Source of the DNA: Tribonema minus
Taxonomy: Eukaryota; Sar; Xanthophyceae; Tribonematales; Tribonemataceae
Direction: 5' to 3'
Assembly: GCA_017506865.1 (NCBI GenBank)
Contig: JAFCMP010000010.1
Span: forward strand, 62,001-126,000
DNA length: 64,000 nt
This document shows, piece after piece, positions 22,711 to 33,912 of the stretch (the stretch's first letter is position 1; each line of letters begins with the position of its first letter). A program made the translations under genes and the position numbers. The notes beneath the pieces were generated by a model. That model was given only the letters and a program-made list of their open reading frames with translations, did not search any database and had not been told where the DNA came from.

Positions 22711-24696
22711 TGCGTGTGATGACCTGACCTCATAGCTGCGATTGTGCCTGAGTCGCTCATCAAGCCGCAAGATGCATGCATAGTGCCTCGCACGTAGGGG
22801 CCTCTCGCCAGCACCAGTGCGTACACATGCCGAGAGGCAGCAGCAGGGCTGGGCAGTGAGGGCCGCACCTTCCACCCAAACGAACGCCCCCTGCTACCGC
22901 CTTTCACTTCCAGCCCGACTCAATGCAGACAGAATAAATAGTCATTGCGGTGGTGCTGCATGACGCCCTTGTTTGCTTGCTGCCCTCGTGACTGAGCTGT
23001 TTAGTGTGCTTCAGAGTCCAGATGTGCTTTGACGCGCACATGAGAATCTGGCGCGGACCAGCCTCCCTTGGGGCTACCAGACTTTACCCAATGGGCATAC
23101 ATCAGTCTTGTTGGACTTGAGGCGATGGCGTAGTACTGTGGGTCATCCATGGACATCAGCCTCTTGAACGAAGTAGGTGGTATCATAGATATGCAGTAAT
23201 CGCAGCATGATGGGACGGTCAGGCCAGGCCCATTCAGTAAATATACTTGAAGCAACTGTACTGTGATATTGCGACGCTGCTGTTCTCAAGAAATCCAGGG
23301 AACTTCAAGGACAAGTGTGCGTCTCATGCAAGCAAGTTGCAACACAGTCAAATAATGACCATTGTGCTGATTCTCATATGCATTGCAACATGCCATGCAT
23401 CATGATGATGAATGCAGCACTCTGGCTGAATGCCTGTATGTCAACGTCGATGTGGCAATCCTGACACTTGTCGGGCACGTACCAGTCACCTCAGAGGGGC
23501 AGAGGCCACGATGTGCCGCATAGCGGTGTGGTCAAAGCATCCATGCCACATTCAGCAGTGTTCACGCTTGATGTCAGCGACGGCGCCATTGCTGCAATGA
23601 TTCCATGCGTGATGCGGGTGATACTTTGCCTTGCTTTTACAACGACAGATTCCACATGCATGCGGGCGAAAGGGCGACTCTGGACAGCACCTTGCATGGC
23701 GGATCGATGTGCGCTTGGTATCAAGACCGCACGGACAAACATCACGTCAAGTCAAGTCATGTGCTACTTCAAGTACAGCGCAAACAAGCAACGAGCAGGT
23801 GCTGTAGCATGCTTCGAAGCAGCATGAGAGTGTCTGACACGACGCGCAAGCCTATGAGCAAGCACAGTCGTGGCATGGCAAAGCACAGCTATGATCTGTC
23901 AGTGAAACGCCATCATCAGCGCATGCCACGTGTCATTACATTTGCTTTGCCATACATCCATGTGTATATGGGGGGCATGCTGCGGTGTGCAAAGGGCGCA
24001 ACAACAGGCATACATGCTTGTGTGCGTGACTGCTGCCGCTGCCGTTGTGACTGCATCTACCCGCTCGGCGCACAGCGAAACGTCTGCGGCACACAGCACA
24101 CTTGTCTCCATGCGTGCCTGACATGGCCGTCAGCATAGTGCGAGGGTGCATGCATGTTTATGCCAGTAAACTGTACCCTGCTTGTGGCTGCCATTACTGG
24201 GGAAGGGGACGGGGGAGAGGAGTGCTGTTGTCATATATCAGACTGAAAGCCCTAGCCGCTACGTGTGCTCTGCAATTGGACTGCTCCTGCGAGCTGCGGT
24301 GGTACTGCCAATGGCAGTGCTCAGCGCCACCGTGGCGCCGTTGTACCTAACTGCTAACCTTAATGGGCAGCTGCGATACTGGCGCTGCTGCCAACAGCAG
24401 TACCGCCGCTGCGAGCACTGGAGCTGAAGCCCGCCAGATGCTCTCCCTCACACCTGGCGCAGCGCTTCTGAGCCTGCAGTGATGCTCCGCAGCCGCACCC
24501 CCCCCCCGCTTTTCCTCTTCCCGCAAATGGCCCCATCCTCTATGTGTGTTGCGCCGCACGCCGCACGCCCGCTGCCCCTCTCCTCCCGTCAGCAAGCCCG
24601 CCTCCAAAATTGCTTCCCAACCCCCGCGCCGCGCCTCGCCTCGCCGCTCGCCCTCCTATCGACGCTGCCGCGCCCCCCGCCTCCGACCCCCTTGAG
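22478..24696. other. Intergenic region between convergent RanBD1 and FtsZ genes
   Basis: This 2.2-kb stretch contains a 30-base G run at 22679-22708 and is less GC-rich than the neighbouring exons. The longest open frame (23605-24138, 177 codons, plus strand) has an irregular composition and no recognisable motif. I see no supported gene. Confidence 0.6.
22679..22708 (+). repeat. Poly-G tract of 30 bases
   Basis: An uninterrupted run of about 30 G lies about 200 bp beyond the RanBD1 stop codon, similar to the G runs after the first gene in the window. Confidence 0.9.
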
Positions 24697-26247
24697 CTAT
24701 CGCCCCAGCAGCACCCGCTTCAGGAACCGGAACACGCCGCGCAGCCGCCCCGTTTTTTGCGGCGGCTCGCGCTTGAACGGGTCGCCGGCGTCCTTGCGCG
24801 CCGCCGCCGGCGCCGCTGCCGCCGCCGCCTGCTCCGCCAGCGAGTACGCGCTCTGGTCGATGGCGGCCGGTATCTGCGTGCGGATGGGCGCGGCGCGGCC
24901 CGCGTCTGAGGCGAGCGGCGGCGGCGGCGGCGCGGCGCCGCCCTCGAGCCCCTCCGCGTGGAAGCCCGTCGCGAGGACGGTGATGTGGAGCTCGCCGGCG
25001 AGCGCGGGGTCGACGAGGGCGCCGAAGATGATGTTGGCGTCGGGGTCCACGTTCCTGTAGATGACCTGCGCGGCCTCGTTGATCTCCGCGAGCGTGAGGT
25101 CCTTGTCGCCGATGATGTTGAAGACGATGCCGCGCGCCTGCTTCACGGGGAAGTCGAGGAGCGGCGAGGAGATGGCGGCGTGCGCAGCGTCGCTCGCGCG
25201 CGTCTTGCCCTTGCCGCGGCCCACGCCCATGAGCGCCGTCCCCGCGTTACTCATGACGGAGCGCACGTCCGCAAAGTCGACGTTGACGAGGCCGGGCTTG
25301 ATGATGATCTCGGAGATGCCGACGACGCCCTGGCGCAGGATGTCGTCCGCGACGAGGAACGCCTCCTGCAGCGGCGTGTTCTCGGGGACGATCTGCAGCA
25401 GCTTGTCGTTGGAGACGACGATGAGCGTGTCGACGCGCGCCTTGAGCTCCGTGATGGCCTCCGTCGCCTGCTGCATGCGCTTGCGCCCCTCGAAGCCGAA
25501 GGGCTTGGTGACGACGCCAACTGTGAGGGACCCCTGCTCCCGCGCTATCTCTGCCATCAGGGGCGCCGCTCCCGACCCCGTGCCGCCCCCCATGCCTGCC
25601 GTTACGAACACCATGTCCGCCCCTTGCACCACAAGGGACAGGTCGGCTCGGCTCTCCTCCGCCGCCTTGCGACCAACTGCCGGATTGCCGCCTGCTCCCA
25701 GCCCCCGCGTAACGTCCTGCCCTATGGCCAGCTTCCCGGGCGCCAGGTTGCGGCTGAGAGCTTGCGCATCCGTGTTGACCGACCAGAACTCCACACCCGC
25801 AATGCCAGATTGCACCATGCGGTTGACGGCGTTCCCTCCTCCTCCCCCTACTCCGATGACCTTGATGATGCAGGGAGTCTCTGAGCCCTCAGCTACCAAG
25901 GAGGCAGTATGGGGCTGAAATGTGGTGGGCACCTCCTCTGGAGGTGTCACGACTGGCAGATCCTCCACGTTGGAGTAGGGGCTGGACTTGGCTGCAGCCA
26001 TGGCGCTGCCAACCGTGGGCCCGCCAGCTGTGACTTTGCTCTCCAAGCCCTTCACGTACGACATGGGCAGGTACTTGGAATCGAAACCTCTGTCATCCCC
26101 GGCGCCACTGCTGCTGCCTCCTTCAGACCTGGATGCACAGCGACTGCGCTGTGCCCTGCTGTTGCTGCTGGGCAGTGCCTGGAAGGCTTGTGCCAGGTGT
26201 CCGAGGTGCACCGCCAGCACGGCAACTGCCACGCATGGTAACCTCAT
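24697..26247 (-). CDS. ftsZ: Plastid division GTPase FtsZ with bipartite targeting sequence
   Basis: One uninterrupted frame of 516 residues. I chose the ATG at 26247 because it starts a signal peptide ([18 protein letters not shown]) ending AQA|FQALP, the Phe motif of complex red-lineage plastids; a Ser/Gly-rich transit-like stretch follows to about residue 120. The core has the FtsZ GTP-binding elements [13 protein letters not shown], the tubulin signature [17 protein letters not shown], and the T7-loop region [11 protein letters not shown]. This is the cyanobacterial/plastid type of FtsZ, not the mitochondrial one. FtsZ polymerises into the ring that constricts the plastid at division. The C-terminus ends in a basic segment (FLKRVLLGR) that could serve as a partner- or membrane-binding tail. 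It is the only clearly intronless gene in the window. It faces the plastid fatty-acid gene across a divergent spacer. Confidence 0.95.
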   Translation of the reverse strand: MRLPCVAVAVLAVHLGHLAQAFQALPSSNSRAQRSRCASRSEGGSSSGAGDDRGFDSKYLPMSYVKGLESKVTAGGPTVGSAMAAAKSSPYSNVEDLPVVTPPEEVPTTFQPHTASLVAEGSETPCIIKVIGVGGGGGNAVNRMVQSGIAGVEFWSVNTDAQALSRNLAPGKLAIGQDVTRGLGAGGNPAVGRKAAEESRADLSLVVQGADMVFVTAGMGGGTGSGAAPLMAEIAREQGSLTVGVVTKPFGFEGRKRMQQATEAITELKARVDTLIVVSNDKLLQIVPENTPLQEAFLVADDILRQGVVGISEIIIKPGLVNVDFADVRSVMSNAGTALMGVGRGKGKTRASDAAHAAISSPLLDFPVKQARGIVFNIIGDKDLTLAEINEAAQVIYRNVDPDANIIFGALVDPALAGELHITVLATGFHAEGLEGGAAPPPPPLASDAGRAAPIRTQIPAAIDQSAYSLAEQAAAAAAPAAARKDAGDPFKREPPQKTGRLRGVFRFLKRVLLGR

Positions 26248-27847
26248 GCTGCCAGATTGCCTCTGACTCTTCTTAGCGGCCCCAGAGGGGCAGACAGCTA
26301 CTGGTGTCGCAGCGCAAAAAGACAGTCTCTTTCTCGTTGCAAATCGAATCCTAGAGGCGCGCGAGCTGAACATGTACTCGCGATCGTACTCGCAGAACAT
26401 CGAGTAATCATTGATGTTGGCACCGTACGTTAGCAAGGCTGTAGCAGCTGATTGCTTGTGGGTGCACGAGACATCAGCACTAGTGAGTCGCCTCCTGTAG
26501 AGTACAAGCACTCACTATGTTAGGATGAACCACCTCCGGAGCTGTTAAAACATCAAAGTCAACTTTCTCAGTCTGGCCTGACAACAAGAAAGCTGGTGCG
26601 CATGTGGTGTTGACTACGCCAGTCTGATTGCACCAACATAATGTTCGATAGAACCCAGGTGGTAACTCAAATAAATCTGATCAGCAACTTAAACATGGTA
26701 ACATGGTGCAGACTGTCACCGAAAGCGAGCGATGCTGACGCCAACAACAGAATGCTTCAATGCTTGAATTGTCACCTAAATCCATCATTCTCCATTTCGG
26801 GCGGCGAAGCCAGAAGCACAGCGAACGACGGAGGGCGCCAGATGCCATTTACAAGCGTAGGACTTCGTCACCAGCATGCTGCACAGATGCCGAGCAGGCA
26901 GCTGCAGTACCAATGCAATGGCGTGAGCGCAGGCCAAGGCAGCACGTGCAGCTCCACAACCGCCATGCAGCCCAGGCAAGTGCCCTGCATCTGCGGCGGC
27001 CGCTGCATGTCCCCTGTGCCTTGCATAGCATGCATTGACTCAGGAGTCTGCTAGGCACATGAGAAATTGTGCCGTATGCCCCCATTTGCAGCTTGTGCTA
27101 CTGCTGGAGTAGAAAAGCTGCTGTTGGCCACAGTACCATGGCGCTTGCACAGGCTTGCTGCACTGCAGGCACGGAGGACCGCTGTCGCTCATCCAGGAGC
27201 TCAGGACGCTTGTCTGATCTCCAACAGCACTGCTGGCCACTCCCATGGCGGCGCCCAGCAGATGCAGCAGTATAAGTACATATAGGCGTCAGCTGCAAGA
27301 CCTCAAAAACATGCCGCAGGTCTGCTCTGCAGGCCCCCGGGCGAGTCAGATGCAGATACCAGGCCATGAGTGCACACGAAGCGTTGCGAGCGTGTGCATT
27401 GCTGCAAAACGCTTAGACAGCATTCCCGCCTATATACGGATGGTGCACTCAAAGCTGTCGAAGCCCGAGCATTGAGCTGTGTCGGCCCGTCAGCACGGGT
27501 GGTGGTGGCCTACAGCACGATGCTTCCAGGATCACACAGCTGATCGCGCAGCTGCTGTAGGCTGCAGCAGCGGCAGCAGCGTGTGTGTGTGTGGGGGCTC
27601 TTTTCTTGTGCACCACAGAGTTGAAGTTGCAGAGGTCTCGGTTTCCGGCCCCTCCTCGCTGGCTGCTGCTGTACTGGCGCTAGCTGGCCCAGTAACGGTA
27701 CCGGAGCGTGCCCAGCCCCCAGGGGCTCCCTGGAGGCGGCAGTAGGGCTCAGTGCCAAGCACCGGCTCAGCTGAACACAACCCCCGAAATCCCCCTTGAC
27801 GACATCGATGCTGTTCTGCCACTTACACACTACATACAGCGACAGCG
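26248..27847. promoter_or_regulatory. Divergent spacer between FtsZ and malonyl-CoA:ACP transacylase genes
   Basis: The start codons of two plastid-targeted genes face away from each other across 1.6 kb, so both promoters lie here. Frames of 60-140 codons occur on both strands but have no recognisable motif or splice support. No TATA-like or other element is clear. Confidence 0.5.
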
Positions 27848-30800
27848 ATGAGGGCCGCAGCGGTAGCACCAGCCATGCTATGTCTAGCCAGCAGGGCTGC
27901 GGGCTTTGCGGTGGTGCGGAGTCTGCACAAGGCTTCACCAGTAATTCAAGGTGCGTTCGTGTGCAGAGTGATCATGTTTCACAGCAACCGAGTCCAGTGC
28001 TGATCATGGCATTGCGCTGCGTCCACAGTTGCAATATCAATAGCCTGCGCTTGTGCAGTCAAATAGCATCTTGCACAGCACCACCCTGCACAGCAGTAAT
28101 GCTATTCAAACGTGCGTGCTGCCTGTGCAACGTACCCCCCCCAAAGCTTCGAGCAACCTGCAAAATGCGTGGTATACTGCGCCTACTGATGTTGCCGACC
28201 TCTCTCATCACCCTGTCGTTGCAGCCGCAAGATTCCGCTCTGCGTTGCGAATGAGCGACGGGGAATTCGATGACTACACCTCCAAGGTGTCCTTCATGTT
28301 CCCGGGACAGGGAGCACAGTACGTGGGCATGGCTGCCAGCATCTGCGACGAGGTGCCAGCGGCGAAGAAGATGTTTGAAACTGCAAAGGAGATCTTGGGC
28401 TACGATCTGCTGGAAAGATGCACCAACGGACCGAAGGAGGTCTTGGACTCAACTGTAAGTGGCCACTCGCCCGCCGCGCTTTGACAGACACATCAACTTC
28501 ACAGGACGTGGTTGCCTCGCAAAGAACGATGGTGATGTAACAGCCACATCGTTGCTGCTGAACTGTGGTCAAATATTTTGAATATGACATACAGGTTGCG
28601 GATCATTGTGCCTGGAAGGCTTCGAGAGCAAATGAATTTCGACCTCTGCATGCACGACTTTCATGAGTGAGATGCAGCAGGCAAAGATGTGCCAAAAGTG
28701 AAACATATTTCTGAACTCTGGTGCTGCAGATAAAAGATGATGAGATTGCTGCTTTGACTGCCCACGAGTGATGTTTCATGCAGATACCAAACATGAACGT
28801 GTTGTACTTTCAGATTTGTGAGGTCAACTGCTCTATCAATGTGAATAGTGTTGCACCAAGCATGGTATGGATGTCAGAGACCCCTACACTCATGACCGCT
28901 ACATGATGCCCCCCGCGAACGCCCCCCCCAGGAGGTGAGCCAGCCGGCCATCTTTGTGTGCTCCATGGCGGCGGTGGAGAAGCTGCGGCAGGAGAAGGGG
29001 GACGCGGCGGTGGACGAGGCCACGTGCGCCATGGGCCTGTCGCTGGGGGAGTACTCTGCGCTGTGCTTTGCGGGCGCGCTGTCCTTTGAGGACGGCGTCA
29101 GGGTCACCAAGGCGCGCGGGGAGGCCATGCAGGTGAGCGCTGCCGTTGCACGATGAGCTCTGCTAGGTAAGCGTTAAGAGTCGTTGAAGTGAGTATTGGT
29201 GGGGCGCACTGTCGTTTGAGGACGGGATCAGGGTCACCGAGGCGCGCGGGGAGGCCATGCAGGTGAGCGCTGCTGCGTAAGCATTGCTAGTCGCTGAGCG
29301 TTGTTGGGGGAGTACTCGGCGCTGTGCTTTGCGGGCGCGCTGTCCTTTGAGGACGGCGTCAAGGTTACCGAGGGGCGCGGGGAGGCCATGCAGGTCCGCG
29401 AGCGCCGCCGCTGCGCGATAAGCATCGCTGAAATGTTAAACGTTGTTGAAGTAGGTATTGGCGGTGCACGGTAACGTCGCTAGGCAAACTCTGAGCGTTG
29501 TTGAAGTGAGTGTTTGGTTGGGGAGGCACGCGCAGCGCGGGGCTAGGCGCAGCGCATTGCTCTCAGCACACAGTGCTCAGCAATGTGCTAAGCGCTGCTG
29601 CCGTGTGGCAGCGTTGTTGCAATGTTGAAGCGGCAGCGTGGGCGTTGGCAGAGAGGGGCCGTATGGGTGAGCGCTGCTCAGTCACTGTGGCATTGCTCAG
29701 ACTTGTGCTGGTTGTGATGCTGAAGCTGCAGCGGGAGCTCTAAACTAAAACGCACGGGGAGGCAGTGCCTGTGTGCGCGACTGAGTGATGGAGGGCAATT
29801 CTCAGCGTTGTGCAGAGCGCTGATCGACAGATGTCCGCTAAGTTTGGCGGGCCATGTTGTCACATTGTCTGACAGTATCAGCATCTTCTCTCACATCGAG
29901 TGATTGATGCTACACCTTCTCCAGCATCAACTGGATGATGCTAAAGATGCGCCACTATGTCGTGGCAGCGAGCTTGTCAGTATTTTCTGAGCACAGCCGG
30001 TGTCGGCGGTTGCTTCTCGCTCGCTTTGATGATGTTGAAGGTGTTTATGGCAGTCTGCGCTTACGAGACGTGGCCGTCTGCGCTTACGAGACGTGGCCGT
30101 CTGCATTCTTCGACAAGCTACTTCAGACTTGGCAGGCAACACTTGCCAGCCTTAAGGACTTTGATAGGCAGTCGCGCGCTGAGCCGAGCAGAGCAGCGTG
30201 TGATTTTGTTGAGTTTCTGCCGTGGGTGATAATTGAGGACAAAGAGCTTGGTGTCAGAGGTGCTGATGCTCAGCGCAGACGCTATCATGAAATTGCCACG
30301 GGCACGCCCACGGCACACATGTCCAAAACAGCTATGCCGTGGACAGTGACGTGATGAACTCTTGAGACCTGGGCTACTGCATTGCAACAGTTGAAGTTGT
30401 TAATTTCGCTGTTGACTTCATAACACACGCCTTGCACACGTTGACTTGGTCTCTACAGTAGTGAAGTGGCTGTGACGACAGTTAATGATGTGTTTCTAGC
30501 GATGAGTAATGAACCATGGCCAACATTGAGACGACTGCTCCGCTGATGAGTGCAAGGTCTTCATTGAACGTATTGTGAATGTTGTTTTTGTTGCAGCTTG
30601 TGATAACATCCTCAATGCTGTTGACGCTACGAGGATTTTTGGGCCATGAACATTCCAACCCAAAAAATGAGATGTGAGCGTCACCGGCCCCTGCACGTTG
30701 TCCGAAAGACGTCTGTTGAAGTACTTCTTGAAGTTGAGATGAGAAACGATTCAGGCGGGAGTGAGCTGCGTGCATACGCACGCGCCGCCTGCGTACTTGC

Positions 30801-32305
30801 CTGCAGTTGGCGACCGCTGCCACGGGCAACCTCGCTCATCTGGCGCCACGTCGGCAACCGACGTTGACGCTCCGACTGCTGCACGCCTCCTCGATAGTCA
30901 GTCACTGCACGTGCCGCTCGGGCACCACGCTCAAACTTCAACCCCCCCCCCACCCCCCCCCCGGCAGCTGGCGAGCGACGCCACGGACGGCGCCATGGTC
31001 AGCGTCATTGGGCTCGACAGCGCGACCGTCAAGGACCTGTGCGCGGCGGCGGCGGAGAAGTCGGGCAAGCCCGTCGCCGTCGCCAACTTCCTGTGCAACG
31101 GCAACTACGCCGTGTCGGGGGCGTCGGCGGCGTGCGACGTCGTGGAGCAGATCGCCAAGCCCGACTTCAAGGCGCGCATGACGGTGCGCCTCGCCGTCGC
31201 GGGCGCGTTCCACACGGAGTTCATGTCGACGGCCGTGGACAAGGTGCGTGGGCACTACTTCATGTAGTACGCACAGCGCAGCGCAGAGGGAGACAATGGT
31301 GGGCCTCTCCTGCAGGCGCCGGCGTACGCGCTGCGCCAGACCAGAACGACAAACAGTAGTACCTACTACTTGAAGTATGAGAATCAAGAGAGATGCACCC
31401 GAGATGTAACGGCCATTCTCAACATGGACAAGGTGCGTGCAGCGCGCTAGTGGGTGCGGCGATGCGCTTCTGGCGGCGGCGCCGCACGCGATGGCGCCTG
31501 TCTGCATGTTGAGCGCTGACGCGTGGCGCGATTGCAGGTGCCTCCAGATTGACACCGGCAAAGTAGGGCTGGGTATCTGCCTGCCTGTTTGTTGCGCTAC
31601 AGCGGGCGGCGCGCGCTGACGGCGACAGCGTGTCCACGAGCACGCGTGCTGCACGGCTACGCCGTTGGCCGTGCCAGCTGGCCCCTGCGCCACGGCGCGG
31701 CTGCAGGCGTCAATGCGGTAGTAGCCAGTGCGCTCTGTTGGGCCTCACGCGAAGTCCGCAGCGTCAGCACTGTCTGCTGTTTGGATGCGCCGTACCCCCT
31801 ATGCGAGTCAGCGCCCCTGCTCACCTACCATGCCTACGTACCCCCGCCTCACCTATACATGCCTCGAACGCTAAAAAGCTTGCACACGGAAGTCTTTTGG
31901 CTCCTGTGGATGTGGTGGCAGTGTTTGACTCGTGGCCAATTCCTGCTGCAGCGGCGACCACGGTCGTTGGTGGAAGGCACTTGTCACCTGGAGCTGTACG
32001 ATCTTTTAATTCGTTTCCATACGTACCCTTCACCGCAGCTCGGCACCGTCCTCGACTCCATCGAGATCGGCAAGCCGCGCATCCCCGTCATCAGCAACGT
32101 CGACGCAAAGCCGCACAGCGACCCCAAGGTCATCAAGGAGCTGCTCAAGAAGCAGGTGACGAACCCGGTGCTGTGGGAGAACACCATGGCGGAGGTGCTG
32201 AAGCGCGGCTACGAGAGGGGCTACGAGTGCGGCCCCGGGAAGGTCGTCGCGGGCATCCTCAAGCGCGTCGACCGCAAGGCCGAGATCACTAACGTTGAAG
32301 TTTAA
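27848..32305 (+). CDS. fabD: Malonyl-CoA:ACP transacylase, plastid-targeted (FabD)
   Basis: Five exons, 27848-27950, 28225-28454, 28932-29132, 30968-31243 and 32039-32305, join in phases 1, 0, 0 and 0 into 358 residues. The first exon encodes a short signal peptide with AAG|FAVVRS at about residue 19, the same plastid Phe motif as FtsZ. The core reads FPGQGAQYVGM, then MGLSLGEYSAL with nucleophile S148, KARGEAMQ with R173, AFHTEFM with H260, and NPVLWENTMAEVLKRG and ECGPGKVVAGILKR near the end. Ser-to-Arg spacing is 25 residues, as in E. coli FabD. The enzyme moves malonyl groups from CoA to acyl carrier protein to feed type II fatty-acid synthesis in the plastid. The third intron (29133-30967) is unusually long and holds two decayed copies of the preceding exon's end. 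Confidence 0.95.
29044..29400 (+). repeat. Three tandem copies of the end of fabD exon 3 with donor site
   Basis: The true exon end and donor (boundary 29132, ATGCAG|GTGAGC) recur at 29262 (ATGCAG|GTGAGC) and 29393 (ATGCAG|GTCCGC), 130 and 131 bp apart. The third copy carries about 85 bases of exon (from the GEYSALCFAGA codons) still open in the original frame; the second is shorter. The segments between them share 'ttgaagt' and 'gtattgg' motifs, so exon end and intron start were duplicated together. Confidence 0.9.
30053..30104 (+). repeat. Short tandem repeat, 23-bp unit, about two copies
   Basis: The unit 'gtctgcgcttacgagacg' plus 'tggcc' occurs at 30053 and 30076, with a partial third start at 30099. 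It lies in the long third intron of fabD. Confidence 0.85.
31926..32020 (+). repeat. Dispersed intronic repeat, copy 1
   Basis: It begins 'tgactcgtggcca', continues through 'gcagcggcgaccacgg' and 'tggtggaaggcac', and ends 'atcttttaattcgtttcc'. It lies in the last intron of fabD, in the sense orientation, ending 18 bp before the acceptor of the final exon. Three more copies are listed at 35401, 55896 and 61299. Confidence 0.85.
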
Positions 32306-33912
32306 GGCTGAGACTTGTTGAGGTTCAGCGGCAGCGTTGAGGTTTAAGAACACACGGACACACGTTGAAGTTCGGCAGGCAGAGGCCGCCGCCTTCATGA
32401 AGCGGATGTGAAGTTGCAAGCCAGAATGCATTGACGTGATGGACAGTGCAGCGGGAGGAGGTGTTGCGAGAGGGCAATGGGAGGGGGAGGGGAGCAGGGG
32501 CAGCATTAAGTTGTTATCAACAACCCACGCGTACGCGATGGCACAGCAACGTCATTTACGGGCTCCGTGCACCGCTCCGGTGCGCGTCTGCAGACGCGCG
32601 CAGACCTGCAAGAGCTGGTGCGCATGTACATGTCATCCACAATTGAACGTTATGCTCTCGTCGATGTGGGTGCCTTGCGTTGTGTGCACTTTGCGCATGC
32701 CCTGTTGTCATTACGCCGATGCTTCTGGTGCGCCTATGCAGGATGTGATGCAACGAGAGTGTTGGTACCCATACCCGGCTCTGATGCCAATGTCATCTGT
32801 GATCATGGTGGATTGCCACATTAGCATGTTTATTAGGCATGATTGCGGCCGCAAAACACACTTGCATCATGAGCAAACGCAGCGGGTTCAGCAACAGTAC
32901 AGCCAGGCCATGCAACGCGCTGCCACCAACAAACAACAAATGTTATTATTGCATATCGATGCACATATGCATGCGGCGCGCCTGTGCGCGCGTGCGGCCC
33001 CACCCAGCCTCCGCAGCGGAGGGGGGCACTCTGTTTGCTCGACACCAAATCGAGACCACCTCGTTCGTTGCGCCTCGCGCCATGGCCCCGGTCACTATCG
33101 GACAACGCATGGCCCGCCTGTGCCCAACGGCAATGGTGCGGCCGGCCCTTGCTCAAACACTCACACATAGAGGTACACAAAATAAACAGAGAGCATCGGA
33201 GCGCAGCGGCCAGTGCGGCAGCAGCTGCAGCACCAGCCGTGCAGCCGATGCCGCGGCGCATGCGGCCCTCTCAGTGCTCTGCAGCCGCGGCGCGGCGCCA
33301 CCAGCAAGGCACATTTGCGGCACCTGCCTGGCAATTATCAACAGCCGAGCGGCGCTGCTGCCTGCTGACGCAGGGGTGCTGCGCCCGGGGCGCTCTCCAT
33401 GCGCACTGTGCGCTACAGCGGTGCCAGCCAGCAGTGCGCTGCGGCTGGCGACATAGATTATTACAACATGTGATTCGCGCCGGAGCAAAGGATATGACCG
33501 CCAGTGCTGCAGCGCCATTCGCTTTGCCCACGAAACGGCTCTCTGCTCACCCCATACAGGGGGAGGGGACGCCTTCCAGCAGCTCACTGTCCCACCCTCC
33601 ATCACCAGTCTGCAACCACCAGCATAACCACCGGCCGCTGCTAATCCTGACAGGGGTCGGGCGCGTGTTGCTCTAGGACCTCGGTTGTTGGCCCATGAGG
33701 GGGCGCTGCGAGTTGCAACTGACATACAAGTACCGACACCAACATCTGTCCAGCACTGCGTCCCCCCTGCCCCCCCCCCCCCCCCCAAACACCTTGCACG
33801 CACACAACCACTTTCTCTGTAGCATGACTGACCCATCCCCTGTGTGTCAAGAGCAAAGTGTCGTTCCCCCTGCAGTTCCTCCCCGCCCCCCCCCCCCCCC
33901 CCCCAGCAACTA
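32306..33912. other. Intergenic region between convergent fabD and GH26 genes
   Basis: It begins with several 'cgttgaagttt'-like motifs just after the fabD stop (32294-32375) and ends with C-runs near 33770-33787 and 33888-33904 before the GH26 stop. Long open frames at 32436-33170 (+) and 33153-33836 (-) show no recognisable protein motif; I treat them as chance frames in GC-rich DNA. Confidence 0.55.

Noticed and set aside
23605-24138. 177-codon plus-strand frame between the RanBD1 and FtsZ genes
   Set aside because: Irregular composition, no motif, no splice-site context; treated as chance.
24182-24427. Frame with a hydrophobic stretch (VVLPMAVLSATVAPLYL)
   Set aside because: No ATG start in frame, no supporting acceptor, and nothing recognisable around it.
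31405-31450. Possible copy of the fabD exon 4 donor (atggacaag|gtgcgtg near 31432)
   Set aside because: Only about 16 bases match; too short to separate from chance, unlike the other junction copies.
32436-33836. Long overlapping frames on both strands between fabD and GH26
   Set aside because: They overlap each other, lack motifs and have residue use typical of random GC-rich translation.
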